Below, piece after piece: positions 1 to 7,921 of a stretch of 31,229 bases of DNA; the stretch's first letter is position 1; each line of letters opens with the position of its first letter. The position numbers and the translations under genes were made by a program. Where the stretch lies: NCBI GenBank assembly GCA_964449455.1, contig CAYUYV010000046.1, positions 1 to 31,229 on the forward strand, given 5' to 3'. The notes below the pieces were generated by a model. The model was not told the origin of the DNA. It saw only the letters and a program-made list of their open reading frames with translations, and did not search any database. The DNA comes from CAYUYV01 sp964449455. GTDB lineage: Bacteria; Pseudomonadota; Alphaproteobacteria; JAJFIK01.

Positions 1-54
1 TCCGCAGACGGACGTGCCGGGACTTCTCATGCGGACTCCTGATCCACGACACTA

Positions 55-157
55 GCGCCCTTTCACAGAAGTCCGGGTCATTGAAAGGGCTCTCACTCTT
101 TGATTTATCGCATTTTCGAACCGCAAAACCGCACATACTTTTGCTGAAAACGCCCTA
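55..157. repeat. Dispersed two-hairpin intergenic repeat, copy 1
   Basis: About 103 bp, nearly identical to 5812-5912 and to 31164-31229 (cut by the window end). The first half is a perfect 9-bp inverted repeat (GCCCTTTCA at 57-65 with TGAAAGGGC at 82-90) around a conserved loop containing AGTCCGGGTCA. The second half is an imperfect hairpin between a CATTTTCGAACCGCAAAA arm and a TTTTGCTGAAAACG arm. The outer ends read TAGCGCCC and GCCCTAG, themselves roughly inverted. It looks like a REP/RPE-type or MITE-like palindromic unit of alphaproteobacteria. No coding capacity is seen. Confidence 0.85.
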
Positions 158-226
158 GCATGGGACAGCGGCATGGGTGGGTCACAAGGCCCATGTCGCC
201 CGTGTCGATCCATTGGAGGACGTCCC

Positions 227-760
227 ATGATCCCCGCCCTGTTGAACCGCAGCCGCGCATTTCATCGTGCAGCCGTCAAGCTGGCCTTTGCGCTTTTTCT
301 CTGTGTCGGGGTTGCCCCTATGGCGCCGGCACAGGCCGACCAAAGCGATACGGAACGGGCCGCCGTCTTGTCCGTCGCTGAGCGGCTGTTCGAGGCGATC
401 AACCAACAAGATCCCATCTTGTGGGACGAGCTGGTTGCGGATGGGGGCGTCGTCATCCGGACCCAGCCGGACGGCATGGGGGGCTATCGTATCGATCGCA
501 TGATCACGGGCGACATGCGCGCCCGGCTCAAGCCGGGCCCTGAGCCCTATCGCGAGCGGTTTACGGCGGAACCAACTGTGCTCGTCCGCGGCGCAATCGC
601 CGTTGTCTGGGGGGAATATGATTTCTGGATTGGCGACAGCTTTTCCCATTGCGGCGTGGACGCAATCGATCTTGTGAAAATCGACGGCCGCTGGATGGTG
701 ACCAATCTCATGTGGACCATGGAGCGTGAGGGATGCCCCACGGCACCCCCTGCCCCCTGA
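227..760 (+). CDS. Secreted NTF2-like (SnoaL/DUF4440-type) protein
   Basis: A 177-residue protein. The start at 227 is chosen because GGAGGA lies six bases upstream; an in-frame ATG at 173 has no such site. Residues 1 to about 37 form a signal peptide with a basic N-region, a hydrophobic core (LAFALFLCVGVAP) and an AQA-type cleavage site, so export to the periplasm is expected. The mature part opens with a helix (AAVLSVAERLFEAINQQDP), continues through a central beta region, and ends with DLVKIDGRWMVTNLMWT. This is the usual order of NTF2-like folds of the SnoaL/DUF4440 type, where a conical pocket binds a small ligand. No catalytic residue can be assigned, so the substrate is unknown. It stands alone between a dispersed repeat and the convergent rpmE. 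Confidence 0.8.
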   Translation: MIPALLNRSRAFHRAAVKLAFALFLCVGVAPMAPAQADQSDTERAAVLSVAERLFEAINQQDPILWDELVADGGVVIRTQPDGMGGYRIDRMITGDMRARLKPGPEPYRERFTAEPTVLVRGAIAVVWGEYDFWIGDSFSHCGVDAIDLVKIDGRWMVTNLMWTMEREGCPTAPPAP

Positions 761-790
761 CGGTCCAAACCCGTCAAACCGGGATCAGGC

Positions 791-1012
791 TCAGGACACG
801 AAGCCTTTAAACTTGTCCTTGAAGCGGCTGACCCGGCCACCGCGGTCAAGCAGGGTCTGCTGGCCGCCGGTCCAGGCCGGATGGCTGGAGGGGTCAATGT
901 CAAGTTGCAGGCTGTCGCCCGCCGAGCCATAGGTCGAGCGGGTCTGGAAGCTCGATCCGTCCGTCATCACCACCGTGATCATGTGGTAATCGGGGTGGGT
1001 GTCTTTTTTCAT
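791..1012 (-). CDS. rpmE: 50S ribosomal protein L31
   Basis: A 73-residue protein starting MKKDTHPDYH and containing TRSTYGSAGD, SHPAWTGGQQ and DRGGRVSRF, the diagnostic pattern of bacterial L31 (RpmE), a large-subunit protein at the intersubunit bridge. The CxxC zinc-binding cysteines of enteric RpmE are absent. That is the normal zinc-free form in alphaproteobacteria, so the protein is not expected to act as a zinc reserve. The ATG at 1012 is preceded by AGGA-type sequence and gives the canonical N-terminus; the reading frame extends further upstream but without family similarity. It is divergent from the ABC exporter at 1350, and an rpmE next to such an exporter is a common alphaproteobacterial neighbourhood. 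Confidence 0.95.
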   Translation of the reverse strand: MKKDTHPDYHMITVVMTDGSSFQTRSTYGSAGDSLQLDIDPSSHPAWTGGQQTLLDRGGRVSRFKDKFKGFVS

Positions 1013-1349
1013 CTCAAGGATCCTCACGTGACCCGAGCCACGCGATCCATCATGGAATGGGCCGGGTGGTGTCCGGGCAGTCGCCGCCAGGGGCGTGAAA
1101 TATCGGATAGCTGGGCAGGCCTTGGATATCACTGTCCGCACGCGCCGCGGCACCTTGATCTCCTGGCTTGGCAGGTCTTGCGGCAATCCCGCAGGCTGGC
1201 CATCTGCTCAACGAGCCGCAACTCATACTGTGTGGGCGCCTCCGCTTCAAGACACTCGGTGGAGCGAAATCGGTCCGGCGTCCCACAAGCGCTGACGCTG
1301 TGAGCGAAAGACCTGACGCTGTGAGCTTAAGAAAGAGGGAACACAGGGC
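1013..1349. other. Divergent intergenic region between rpmE and the ABC exporter
   Basis: A 337-bp stretch that must carry promoters for both divergent genes. I see no convincing gene in it; the open frames are GC-rich shadows without family features. The only clear structure is a 14-bp direct repeat close to the exporter start, listed separately. Confidence 0.5.
1292..1326. repeat. 14-bp direct repeat with 21-bp period upstream of the ABC exporter
   Basis: CTGACGCTGTGAGC occurs at 1292-1305 and again at 1313-1326, an exact copy on a 21-bp period, ending 23 bases before the ATG at 1350. Spacing of two helical turns is compatible with tandem protein binding, but a simple local duplication would look the same. 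Confidence 0.7.
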
Positions 1350-3272
1350 ATGACGGATGCATCGGCACAGCGCATGGCCGACAGCGCTGCACCAGCCGAG
1401 AGCGATCGCAGCGAATATTTTGAGGCCCAGCGCGCCGAGCTGGCCGAACGGCGCCCCAAGAACCGGGATCTGCGGCCCCTGCGCACGCTTATCCCCTATA
1501 TAACGCGCTATCCGGCCATTCTCGCCGCCATCGGGATCTTTCTGGTCCTCGCCTCAGCCGCCAATTTGAGCATCCCGCTCGCCGTGCGACGCGTGATCGA
1601 CCAGGGCTTTTCAACCGATAGCGCGGCCTCCATCGACTCGGCCTTCATCTTCATGTTGGTGGTTGCGACCGTGATGGGTCTTGCCGTGCCCTTGCGCTTT
1701 TACTTTGTCAGTTGGCTCGGAGAACGCGTGGTCGCGGATCTGCGCCGCGATGTCTACAGCCATGTGGTGAGCCTCAGCCCGTCCTTTTTCGAGTTCACCC
1801 GCACGGGCGAAGTCTTGTCGCGACTGACGGCGGACACGACCTTGATTCAGACAATTGTCGGCTCAAGCATTTCCATTGCTGCGCGCAGCGTCGTGTCGTT
1901 CGTGGGAAGCCTTGCGCTGCTCATTTGGACCAGTCCGGCTCTGGCGAGCCTTGTGCTTGTCTTGGCGCCCCTTGTTATCGTCCCGATCTTGCTGTTTGGG
2001 CGCATGGTGCGCCGGCTGTCCCGGGCCAGCCAGGATCGGCTCGCCAATACGAGTGCTGTGGCGGGGGAAAGCCTGAACGCCATTCAAACCGTCCAGGCCT
2101 TCACCCATGAGGATCGCGAGCGCACGCGTTACGCCAGTGCCGTGGAGCAGGCCTTCGCCATTGCCCTGCGCCGGAGCCGGTTCAACGCCATCCTGGCCGG
2201 CATGTCGATTATCCTGTCCTTTGCCAGCATTGTCGGCGTGTTGTGGGTTGGGGCCCGCGCCGTGATTGATGGCAGCATGAGCGGCGGGGAACTTGGCCAG
2301 TTCATGCTTTATGCGGCCCTCTTGGCCAATTCGATCGGCAGCCTGAGCGAGGTGTGGGGAGATCTCCAGCGGGCGGCGGGAGCGACGGAACGCTTGGTGG
2401 GTCTTCTCAAGGTGGAACCCGATATCAAGGCGCCGGATCAGCCCGCCCTCATGCCTGTGCCGGCGAAAGGGGATGTTTCTTTCGAGAATGTGCGCTTCAG
2501 CTATCCCACGCGGCCCGACACGCCGGCCCTTAATGGCTTTTCCCTGTCAATCGGTGCTGGGGAGACGGTGGCGCTGGTGGGCCCGTCCGGTGCTGGCAAG
2601 ACCACGGTGTTCCAGCTCCTGCAGCGCTTTTACGACGTGCAGGGCGGGCGCGTCCTGGTGGATGGCTGTCCCGTCATGGGCGTGGATCCGAGGGATCTGC
2701 GCCGGCGCCTTGCCCTTGTCGCCCAGGACCCGGTGATCTTCGCCGATACGGCGCGGGAGAACATTCGCTATGGTCGCCCTGAGGCGGATGACGCGGCGGT
2801 GCGCGCCGCTGCCCGGGCGGCGGCCGCCGATGAATTCATCGAAGCCTTGCCCGAGGGCTATGACACCAATCTCGGGGAGCGCGGCGCCACCCTCTCCGGC
2901 GGACAACGCCAGCGGATCGCGATTGCCCGGGCGCTGTTGCGCGATGCTCCGATCCTCCTGCTCGATGAGGCCACCAGTGCCCTTGATGCAGAATCAGAAC
3001 ATCTCGTACAGCAAGCCCTGGAACGGGTTATGGAGGGGCGCACCACTTTGGTCATTGCGCATCGTCTCGCGACCGTGCAGAAGGCCGACCGCATTGTCGT
3101 CATGGATCGAGGGCATGTGGTGGCCCAGGGGCGCCACGCCGATCTGCTCCAGGAAGGCGGCCTTTATGCCCGTCTGGCCCAGCTCCAGTTCGGCACGCTG
3201 GAGGACGGGGTGCTGTTGGACACCGGGGCAGGCAAAAACGGCTCCGGCGGCACCGGCGCTGGAGAGAGCTGA
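1350..3272 (+). CDS. ABC exporter half-transporter (permease fused to ATPase, MsbA/LmrA type)
   Basis: A 640-residue protein with a six-helix ABC transmembrane type 1 region (about residues 45-330) fused to a nucleotide-binding domain. Visible motifs: Walker A GPSGAGKTT at 411-419, signature LSGGQ at 515-519, Walker B ILLLDEATSALD from 535, and the H-loop histidine at 571. Such half-transporters dimerise in the inner membrane and use ATP to export lipids, peptides or drugs; the substrate cannot be read from sequence. The N-terminal 40 residues are charged and the C-terminal tail is Gly/Ser rich, probably disordered. The ATG at 1350 follows an AGGG-containing leader. A GTG-started beta-propeller gene begins 14 bases after its stop, so co-transcription is likely. 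Confidence 0.95.
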   Translation: MTDASAQRMADSAAPAESDRSEYFEAQRAELAERRPKNRDLRPLRTLIPYITRYPAILAAIGIFLVLASAANLSIPLAVRRVIDQGFSTDSAASIDSAFIFMLVVATVMGLAVPLRFYFVSWLGERVVADLRRDVYSHVVSLSPSFFEFTRTGEVLSRLTADTTLIQTIVGSSISIAARSVVSFVGSLALLIWTSPALASLVLVLAPLVIVPILLFGRMVRRLSRASQDRLANTSAVAGESLNAIQTVQAFTHEDRERTRYASAVEQAFAIALRRSRFNAILAGMSIILSFASIVGVLWVGARAVIDGSMSGGELGQFMLYAALLANSIGSLSEVWGDLQRAAGATERLVGLLKVEPDIKAPDQPALMPVPAKGDVSFENVRFSYPTRPDTPALNGFSLSIGAGETVALVGPSGAGKTTVFQLLQRFYDVQGGRVLVDGCPVMGVDPRDLRRRLALVAQDPVIFADTARENIRYGRPEADDAAVRAAARAAAADEFIEALPEGYDTNLGERGATLSGGQRQRIAIARALLRDAPILLLDEATSALDAESEHLVQQALERVMEGRTTLVIAHRLATVQKADRIVVMDRGHVVAQGRHADLLQEGGLYARLAQLQFGTLEDGVLLDTGAGKNGSGGTGAGES

Positions 3273-3286
3273 GGAGGGAGCGAGCG

Positions 3287-4384
3287 GTGAAAGGCTGGCT
3301 GCGGATGACGGCGACCGGTGTGGGGATCGCCGTTTTGTCGGGCATGGCCTGGATCGCTGTGGACATGGCGATCCATGCCGGGGTGTTCCGCCATGTCTAT
3401 TACACGGTCAATGAGGGGTGCCAGCCGGTAAAGGCGCCCCTTGGTGTTGAGGATGTGGCCATTGACCGGACCACTGGCTGGGTTTATCTCGCCGCGGCCG
3501 ATCGGCAATGGGGCCAGGGGGCGGGTCTTTACGCCCTGCGCCTTGATGCGCCGGAAGAGGGGGTGTTCAGCCTCACCGGAGGCACGCCGGATGATCTGTA
3601 TCCACGCGGTATCGGTCTGTGGGCGGACGAAGAAAGTGGTGAGAAGCGCCTGTTTTCTGTGACGCCAGCGCGCGAGGGGCGGACTGCCCGGGTCCACATC
3701 TTTGGCCTTAAAGATATTGGAAGCGAGGCCACGCGCCCCCGGCCAATCCTCACCCTGATCAAGACCATCGAGGATCCCCTGTTCCAGGATCCCCAGGATG
3801 TGGCCGCCACGGGGCTTGAGAGTTTCTATATCACGACCGGCCCCACGCACCGTGAGGGCAGCATGCTCCGGCGGCTTGAGATTTTGTTGCGCTGGAAGAC
3901 CGGTTCTGTCGTGCATGTGGACGCCGACGCGGCCAAGCGTGTGGCCGAGGGTTTGACCTTTGCCAATGGCGTTGTCTTTGATCCCGATGAGGATCGTCTT
4001 TATGTGACAGAGACGACGGAAGGCAAATTGCGGATCTTTGGCCGGGCCGAAATGGATGGGAAGCTGACAGAAGAGGCGTCCATTTTTATTGGTCCAGGTC
4101 CTGACAATCTTGACTTGGACGGCGAGGGGCGTCTCTGGGTCGCCAGCCATCCAAAGCTTCTTGCCTTCGGGGTCCATGTGGGAGCCGGTGAGGGCGCGTC
4201 CCCGTCACTCGTTCAGCGGATCAAAAACGATACCTTTGAAGAGGCAAACTGGCCCACACGGACAGTCTATGCGGACAGGGGGCGGCAATTGTCAGGATCG
4301 AGTGCCGCCGCCTTTCACAATGGCCGCCTTGTCATCGGTTCCTTTTTCGAGCCGTATCTTTTGATTTGTGAGGGTGTGGAATGA
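3287..4384 (+). CDS. Membrane-anchored paraoxonase/arylesterase-like (SMP-30 superfamily) beta-propeller
   Basis: A 365-residue protein with an uncleaved-looking N-terminal helix (about residues 8-28), then a six-bladed propeller sequence typical of SMP-30/paraoxonase proteins. Motifs at paraoxonase calcium-ligand positions are visible: GVEDVAID (Glu55), FANGVVFDPD and GPDNLDLD. The segment matching the family's usual asparagine ligand reads PQDVAATGLESFYIT, so that Asn appears to be Gln. The family hydrolyses lactones and esters with calcium; substrate and activity here are inferred only. The GTG start follows GAGGGAGCGAGCG. Its stop overlaps the ATG of the beta-helix gene (ATGA), which implies translational coupling. 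Confidence 0.8.
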   Translation: MKGWLRMTATGVGIAVLSGMAWIAVDMAIHAGVFRHVYYTVNEGCQPVKAPLGVEDVAIDRTTGWVYLAAADRQWGQGAGLYALRLDAPEEGVFSLTGGTPDDLYPRGIGLWADEESGEKRLFSVTPAREGRTARVHIFGLKDIGSEATRPRPILTLIKTIEDPLFQDPQDVAATGLESFYITTGPTHREGSMLRRLEILLRWKTGSVVHVDADAAKRVAEGLTFANGVVFDPDEDRLYVTETTEGKLRIFGRAEMDGKLTEEASIFIGPGPDNLDLDGEGRLWVASHPKLLAFGVHVGAGEGASPSLVQRIKNDTFEEANWPTRTVYADRGRQLSGSSAAAFHNGRLVIGSFFEPYLLICEGVE

Positions 4385-5748
4385 CTTTCAGGCGCGTTGC
4401 CACGGTGTTCGCCGTGCTGACCATCGCGGCATCGACCCTCCTTCTGACGGGCTGCCTGTCGGCCAGGCCCAGCCAGGCGGCGACCCTCATCGTCGAGCCG
4501 GGCGAGAGCATCCAGGCCGCAGTCAATCGCGCCAATGATGGGGATACGGTGTTGGTGCGCCCTGGCCGTTATCCGGAAAAGGTCACGGTGTGCCGCAAAA
4601 AGGGGCTCAAAATCGTGTCCGAGGCCCTCTATGGCGCGCGTCTCGAAGGGGATCGGAACCGCGAGATCGGCTTCCATGACTGCCGGTTCCGGCTGGGCAA
4701 ATCCACCGCCGACGGAGCGCCTGGCACCTACATCAAGGGCTTTTGGATTGGCGATGGTCCGGGCTATGGCGAGCCGCAGGTGGGCCGCACAAATGACAGC
4801 ACCATGCCCGTTCAGGGCATGCAGGTGATTGGCGCGGGCGAGGGCTGGGTGATCGACAGTGTCCGGATCGAGCGGGTCGCCAATGGCATCGTCCTGGGCG
4901 GCAATGGTGCGACGATCGTTGATACGGTGATCACCGATATCGAGCGGCGCAATGCCCATTTCCTGGTCGCCGCCGTCCCCGGACGGATTGATGCGCGGAA
5001 CCCGAAAATCGAGGACATCACCATTTCCCGCGCCACCTTTACTGGCTGCAACACCCAGGACCTGATCGGCCGGCCGGCCCACACCAACTGCACCAAGATC
5101 CTCCAAGCCGCCAATGTCACGGTGGAGCATGTGGTGTCCGAGAACCATGTGGGCAGCGCCCTGTGGCTCGATTGGCGTGTTCAGAATTACGTGCTGCGCT
5201 TCAGCCGGTTCGCCGACCAGCGCATTCCCCGGACCCAGAAATGGATGGCGGCAGTTCAGATCGAGGGCAATCAGTCCTCAGATGAAGGGCCGGCGGATGA
5301 CGTCTATGATGATGGTCAGATCTGCTTCAACCTGTTTGAGGACAATGAATTCGCCGACTTGCATGTGGCGGAAACGTCAAACCTGTCCATTTATCGCAAC
5401 CGTTTTGGGCGGCGCAGCGGCATGACCATGTCGGTTCGCGATATGGGTTTTGACCGCCATGGCGCCTATCCCATGTCCTTTGTCGATGTGCGCGACAATG
5501 ACCACACCAATGTATCTCGGGACGAGAACGAAAACCATGTGTTGACGGATGGTCTGCGGGGCAATCGTCTGCGCGGGACCACGGAGCGCAGCCGGCAAGA
5601 AGATCTTGCCGCTTGTGCTGCCCATGTGCGCCCTTCGGCCTATGGGCCCGATTGCATGGGCGCATTTTGCGGCCGCAACCAGAAAGCGGCGATGACGGCC
5701 TATGACCCGGGCGATTTCGATCCCATGCGACTTGACGGCGGCGAATGA
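4381..5748 (+). CDS. Parallel beta-helix (NosD/pectate-lyase-like fold) lipoprotein
   Basis: A 455-residue protein. The N-terminus has a lipoprotein signal with lipobox LLTGC (Cys25), so it should be lipid-anchored in the envelope. Residues about 35-60 carry ATLIVEPGESIQAAVNRAND followed by GDTVLVRPGRYPEKV, the hallmark opening of right-handed beta-helix proteins. Repeating short strands (ITISRATFTGCNTQD, VTVEHVVSENHVGSALWLD, LFEDNEFADLHVAE) run through the middle. Proteins of this fold often bind or cleave polysaccharides; no lyase catalytic set can be assigned. Its ATG overlaps the stop of the upstream propeller gene, so the pair is probably made together. The gene ends 63 bp before the second dispersed repeat. 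Confidence 0.8.
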   Translation: MTFRRVATVFAVLTIAASTLLLTGCLSARPSQAATLIVEPGESIQAAVNRANDGDTVLVRPGRYPEKVTVCRKKGLKIVSEALYGARLEGDRNREIGFHDCRFRLGKSTADGAPGTYIKGFWIGDGPGYGEPQVGRTNDSTMPVQGMQVIGAGEGWVIDSVRIERVANGIVLGGNGATIVDTVITDIERRNAHFLVAAVPGRIDARNPKIEDITISRATFTGCNTQDLIGRPAHTNCTKILQAANVTVEHVVSENHVGSALWLDWRVQNYVLRFSRFADQRIPRTQKWMAAVQIEGNQSSDEGPADDVYDDGQICFNLFEDNEFADLHVAETSNLSIYRNRFGRRSGMTMSVRDMGFDRHGAYPMSFVDVRDNDHTNVSRDENENHVLTDGLRGNRLRGTTERSRQEDLAACAAHVRPSAYGPDCMGAFCGRNQKAAMTAYDPGDFDPMRLDGGE

Positions 5749-5811
5749 GTCGCGCGGGGCGCCGTGAGCGAAATCAGACAAGAGCTGATGCCGTTTGAAC
5801 GGACACACTGG

Positions 5812-5912
5812 CCCCTTTCACACAAGTCCGGGTCATTGAAAGGGCTCTAACTCTTTGATTTTTCGCGTTTTCGAACCGCAAAACCGCACACACTTTTGCT
5901 GAAAACACTCTA
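5812..5912. repeat. Dispersed two-hairpin intergenic repeat, copy 2
   Basis: Nearly identical to 55-157: CCCTTTCA...TGAAAGGG inverted repeat with the AGTCCGGGTCA loop, then the GCGTTTTCGAACCGCAAAA / TTTTGCTGAAAAC hairpin. Its right end (ACTCTA) supplies the TAG stop codon (5910-5912, minus strand) of the next gene, so the element abuts a coding end. It lies between two convergent genes and could also act as a terminator. Confidence 0.85.
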
Positions 5913-6680
5913 AGGCATCCGCTTTTGGCGCTTGGACAGTGCGGCCACCACGAGCAGCAAAATGCCCACTGCAATGGCCGCTGTGCTCAGGAGGTCTTGT
6001 CCGCGGGCGTTGTTTATGACACTGACGCCGCTGAGACCCCACACAATCGCTGCGGTGAAGACCAGCGAGCGGGCACGCCAGACTAAAAAGCCGGCGATGA
6101 GAGCCCACACGATCAGGATTGCCAAAGCCAGCTCCGCTCCCGAGAGGAAGGCGGGTTCCAGGCCCGAAAGGCGCAAGGCCAGGGAAAAGGCGACCGGTGA
6201 GGCGACAGTGATCCACCCTGCCAGCCCGAACAACGACGCCAGCGCCACATTGCGCGCGATACTCTGGGGCCCGGCTCGCCGAATGACGCCAATCGCCACA
6301 AAGAGCGGTGCGACAATGGCCAGGATGAGTCCGAAGCTAACCCAGCCGGGTCCGAACAGCGGCTGGTGGACTGCCCAGGCCGCATTGGCCAGGAAAGACA
6401 GGAATGCCAGCCAGCCGACCGGCCGGAAGAGGGGATCGGAGAGCTGTGCCGGCAAGGCGTGAAAGACGGCAAAGCCGATCGACCCGCCATAGAGCGCCAG
6501 CCAGATGACGAACACATAGCCGGCCGGTACCAGCAAAGTCTGAAATTCCCGGGACCGCTCGCCGATCGTCCGCTCAAAGCCCAACAGGTCCGGCGCGAAA
6601 GCGAAGGTCACTTGGGCGAGCGCGGCCGTAACCACCAGGGCGGCGCGCAAGATGTCCAGTGCGGTCATGCGATTTTCCAT
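5910..6680 (-). CDS. TspO/MBR-related (tryptophan-rich sensory protein-like) membrane protein
   Basis: About 256 residues with eight or so hydrophobic segments. VPAGYVFVIWLALYGGSIGFAV resembles the P-x-x-F-x-IW-x-x-IY signature of the longer tryptophan-rich sensory/TspO-related family, and GWLAFLSFLANAAWAVHQP fits its next helices. TspO proteins bind porphyrins or other hydrophobic ligands in membranes; the role of this longer branch is not well defined. Start choice is uncertain: ATG at 6680 follows GAGGGG closely; 6713 (after AGGTGGG) and 6668 are alternatives. The C-terminus KRQKRMP ends at a TAG formed by the dispersed repeat. It is divergent from the MAPEG gene, with a short shared promoter region. 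Confidence 0.65.
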   Translation of the reverse strand: MENRMTALDILRAALVVTAALAQVTFAFAPDLLGFERTIGERSREFQTLLVPAGYVFVIWLALYGGSIGFAVFHALPAQLSDPLFRPVGWLAFLSFLANAAWAVHQPLFGPGWVSFGLILAIVAPLFVAIGVIRRAGPQSIARNVALASLFGLAGWITVASPVAFSLALRLSGLEPAFLSGAELALAILIVWALIAGFLVWRARSLVFTAAIVWGLSGVSVINNARGQDLLSTAAIAVGILLLVVAALSKRQKRMP

Positions 6681-6794
6681 AAACCCCTCGTCGAAAACGA
6701 TCTCATCGCCCACCTGGACATGTTATACGACGGACCACCGTGATGGCGCTCGACAAGATTTTGTGGGGCCACCGGACTTTGGGGGAGAAACGCC

Positions 6795-7208
6795 ATGAAT
6801 GCCATTCTGACGCCGATGCTCGCGCTTATCGTCTGGACTCTGATGATATGGCTTTTAATGTATGTCCGCCGGATTCCAGCCATCCAGGCTGCGGGCATGG
6901 AGCCCGATGAAGCCCGTCACCCGGGGGCGCTCAACGATTTGCCGAGTGGTGTCCGCGCCGCGGCCGACAACTACAATCACCTGCACGAGCAGCCGACGAT
7001 TTTCTACGCTCTCGTCGTTTATAGCCATTTGACCGGCCTCGACAGCGGTCTGGCCGTTGCACTCGCCTGGGCCTATGTCGGATTGAGGATCCTGCACTCG
7101 TTGATCCAGGTGACAATCAACAAGGTGCTGTTGCGCTTCATGACCTTTGCGCTTGCGACGATTGTGCTCATGGTCCTCACGGCCCTGAACATCATCGCGC
7201 TCACCTGA
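6795..7208 (+). CDS. MAPEG-family membrane protein
   Basis: A 137-residue protein with four predicted membrane helices (about 5-24, 70-85, 88-105, 115-135). The pattern ADNYNHLHEQPTIFYAL followed by LAWAYVGLRILHSLIQ is characteristic of the MAPEG superfamily (membrane-associated proteins in eicosanoid and glutathione metabolism), where Glu and Arg/His residues of this region bind glutathione. Bacterial members are mostly uncharacterised; a glutathione-linked detoxification role is only a family-level guess. The ATG has GGGGGAGA upstream at good spacing. A strong GC hairpin follows the stop. Confidence 0.88.
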   Translation: MNAILTPMLALIVWTLMIWLLMYVRRIPAIQAAGMEPDEARHPGALNDLPSGVRAAADNYNHLHEQPTIFYALVVYSHLTGLDSGLAVALAWAYVGLRILHSLIQVTINKVLLRFMTFALATIVLMVLTALNIIALT

Positions 7209-7220
7209 ATGACCGGCGAG

Positions 7221-7241
7221 AACGGGGGCGTGGCCCCCGTT
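7221..7241 (+). terminator. GC-rich hairpin downstream of the MAPEG gene
   Basis: A perfect 9-bp stem, AACGGGGGC with GCCCCCGTT, around a 3-nt GTG loop, 12 bases after the MAPEG stop and 38 bases before the stop of the convergent lipoprotein gene. The following T-tract is weak (TTTGGG), so it could be a terminator for either direction or a transcript-stabilising hairpin. Confidence 0.6.
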
Positions 7242-7279
7242 TGGGCCTTAGCCTGAGCAGGTCTGCGCCAAGGCCGACA

Positions 7280-7663
7280 TTAGATCGGGCCCTGGTCGAA
7301 ACGGTCGTCCTGGAGATAATCGTCACTGAGCGGACTTTCCCGGCCGCCGCAGGTCACATAGCCCTGGTTCCAGCCGATACGGTAGGCTTCATCCGTGTTA
7401 AACAGGATCTTGTCGCGCTTCACGGTCTGTTTGAAACCGGCGAGGCGTTGATTGCCGGTGGCGCAGCCATCCGAATAACCGGTCTGGTAGCTTGCTGTAT
7501 TGACGATGGCGGGATCGGTCCGGTTTGCGCAGGCGGAAAGCCCGGAAGCGGAGAGAACCAAGGCGAGGGCTGTGCCCGCTTTAAGGGGCGTGATCCCCGT
7601 CGCGCGGCCGGACATTGCGCAGCCACCCCCAATGCGGCCCCAGACCGCGCCAAACCGACTCAT
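7280..7663 (-). CDS. Small putative lipoprotein
   Basis: From the ATG at 7663 (AAGGGA six bases upstream) the product is 127 residues; an alternative ATG at 7615 after GGGGGTGG gives 111 residues and a more typical signal length. A hydrophobic stretch TALALVLSASGLSAC ends in an LSAC lipobox, so lipidation is predicted. The mature part is short and polar with YQTGYSDGCATGNQR and AYRIGWNQGYVTCGG. The repeated Y-x-x-G-[YW]-x-x-G pattern and paired cysteines are seen in small alphaproteobacterial lipoproteins of unknown function. I cannot assign a role. Confidence 0.65.
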   Translation of the reverse strand: MSRFGAVWGRIGGGCAMSGRATGITPLKAGTALALVLSASGLSACANRTDPAIVNTASYQTGYSDGCATGNQRLAGFKQTVKRDKILFNTDEAYRIGWNQGYVTCGGRESPLSDDYLQDDRFDQGPI

Positions 7664-7921
7664 GGACTGTCCCTTCTTTATTCCGCTCATCCGCGTCTTT
7701 GCATTTGGTGGGCCAGATCCCACCCCCGTCACTCGGCCGATGCAATAGCGAAATCGCCACCGACCAAATCCTATCACGCAGCGACCGAAAATCTGCACCC
7801 CGAAACCACCGTGCCGCGATCGTCGGGCCCCGGTCCAGCCCATTCACGGCTCTTTCACCATAGGTGTGAAGAACTGAGCGGCGCGAGATGAGGGGCGGGA
7901 CCGGGCGCGCTGGAGGCGGCG

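Noticed and set aside
7241..7891. Plus-strand open frame opposite the small lipoprotein
   Set aside because: It is the shadow of the minus-strand gene with signal peptide and lipobox; its own translation shows no domain.
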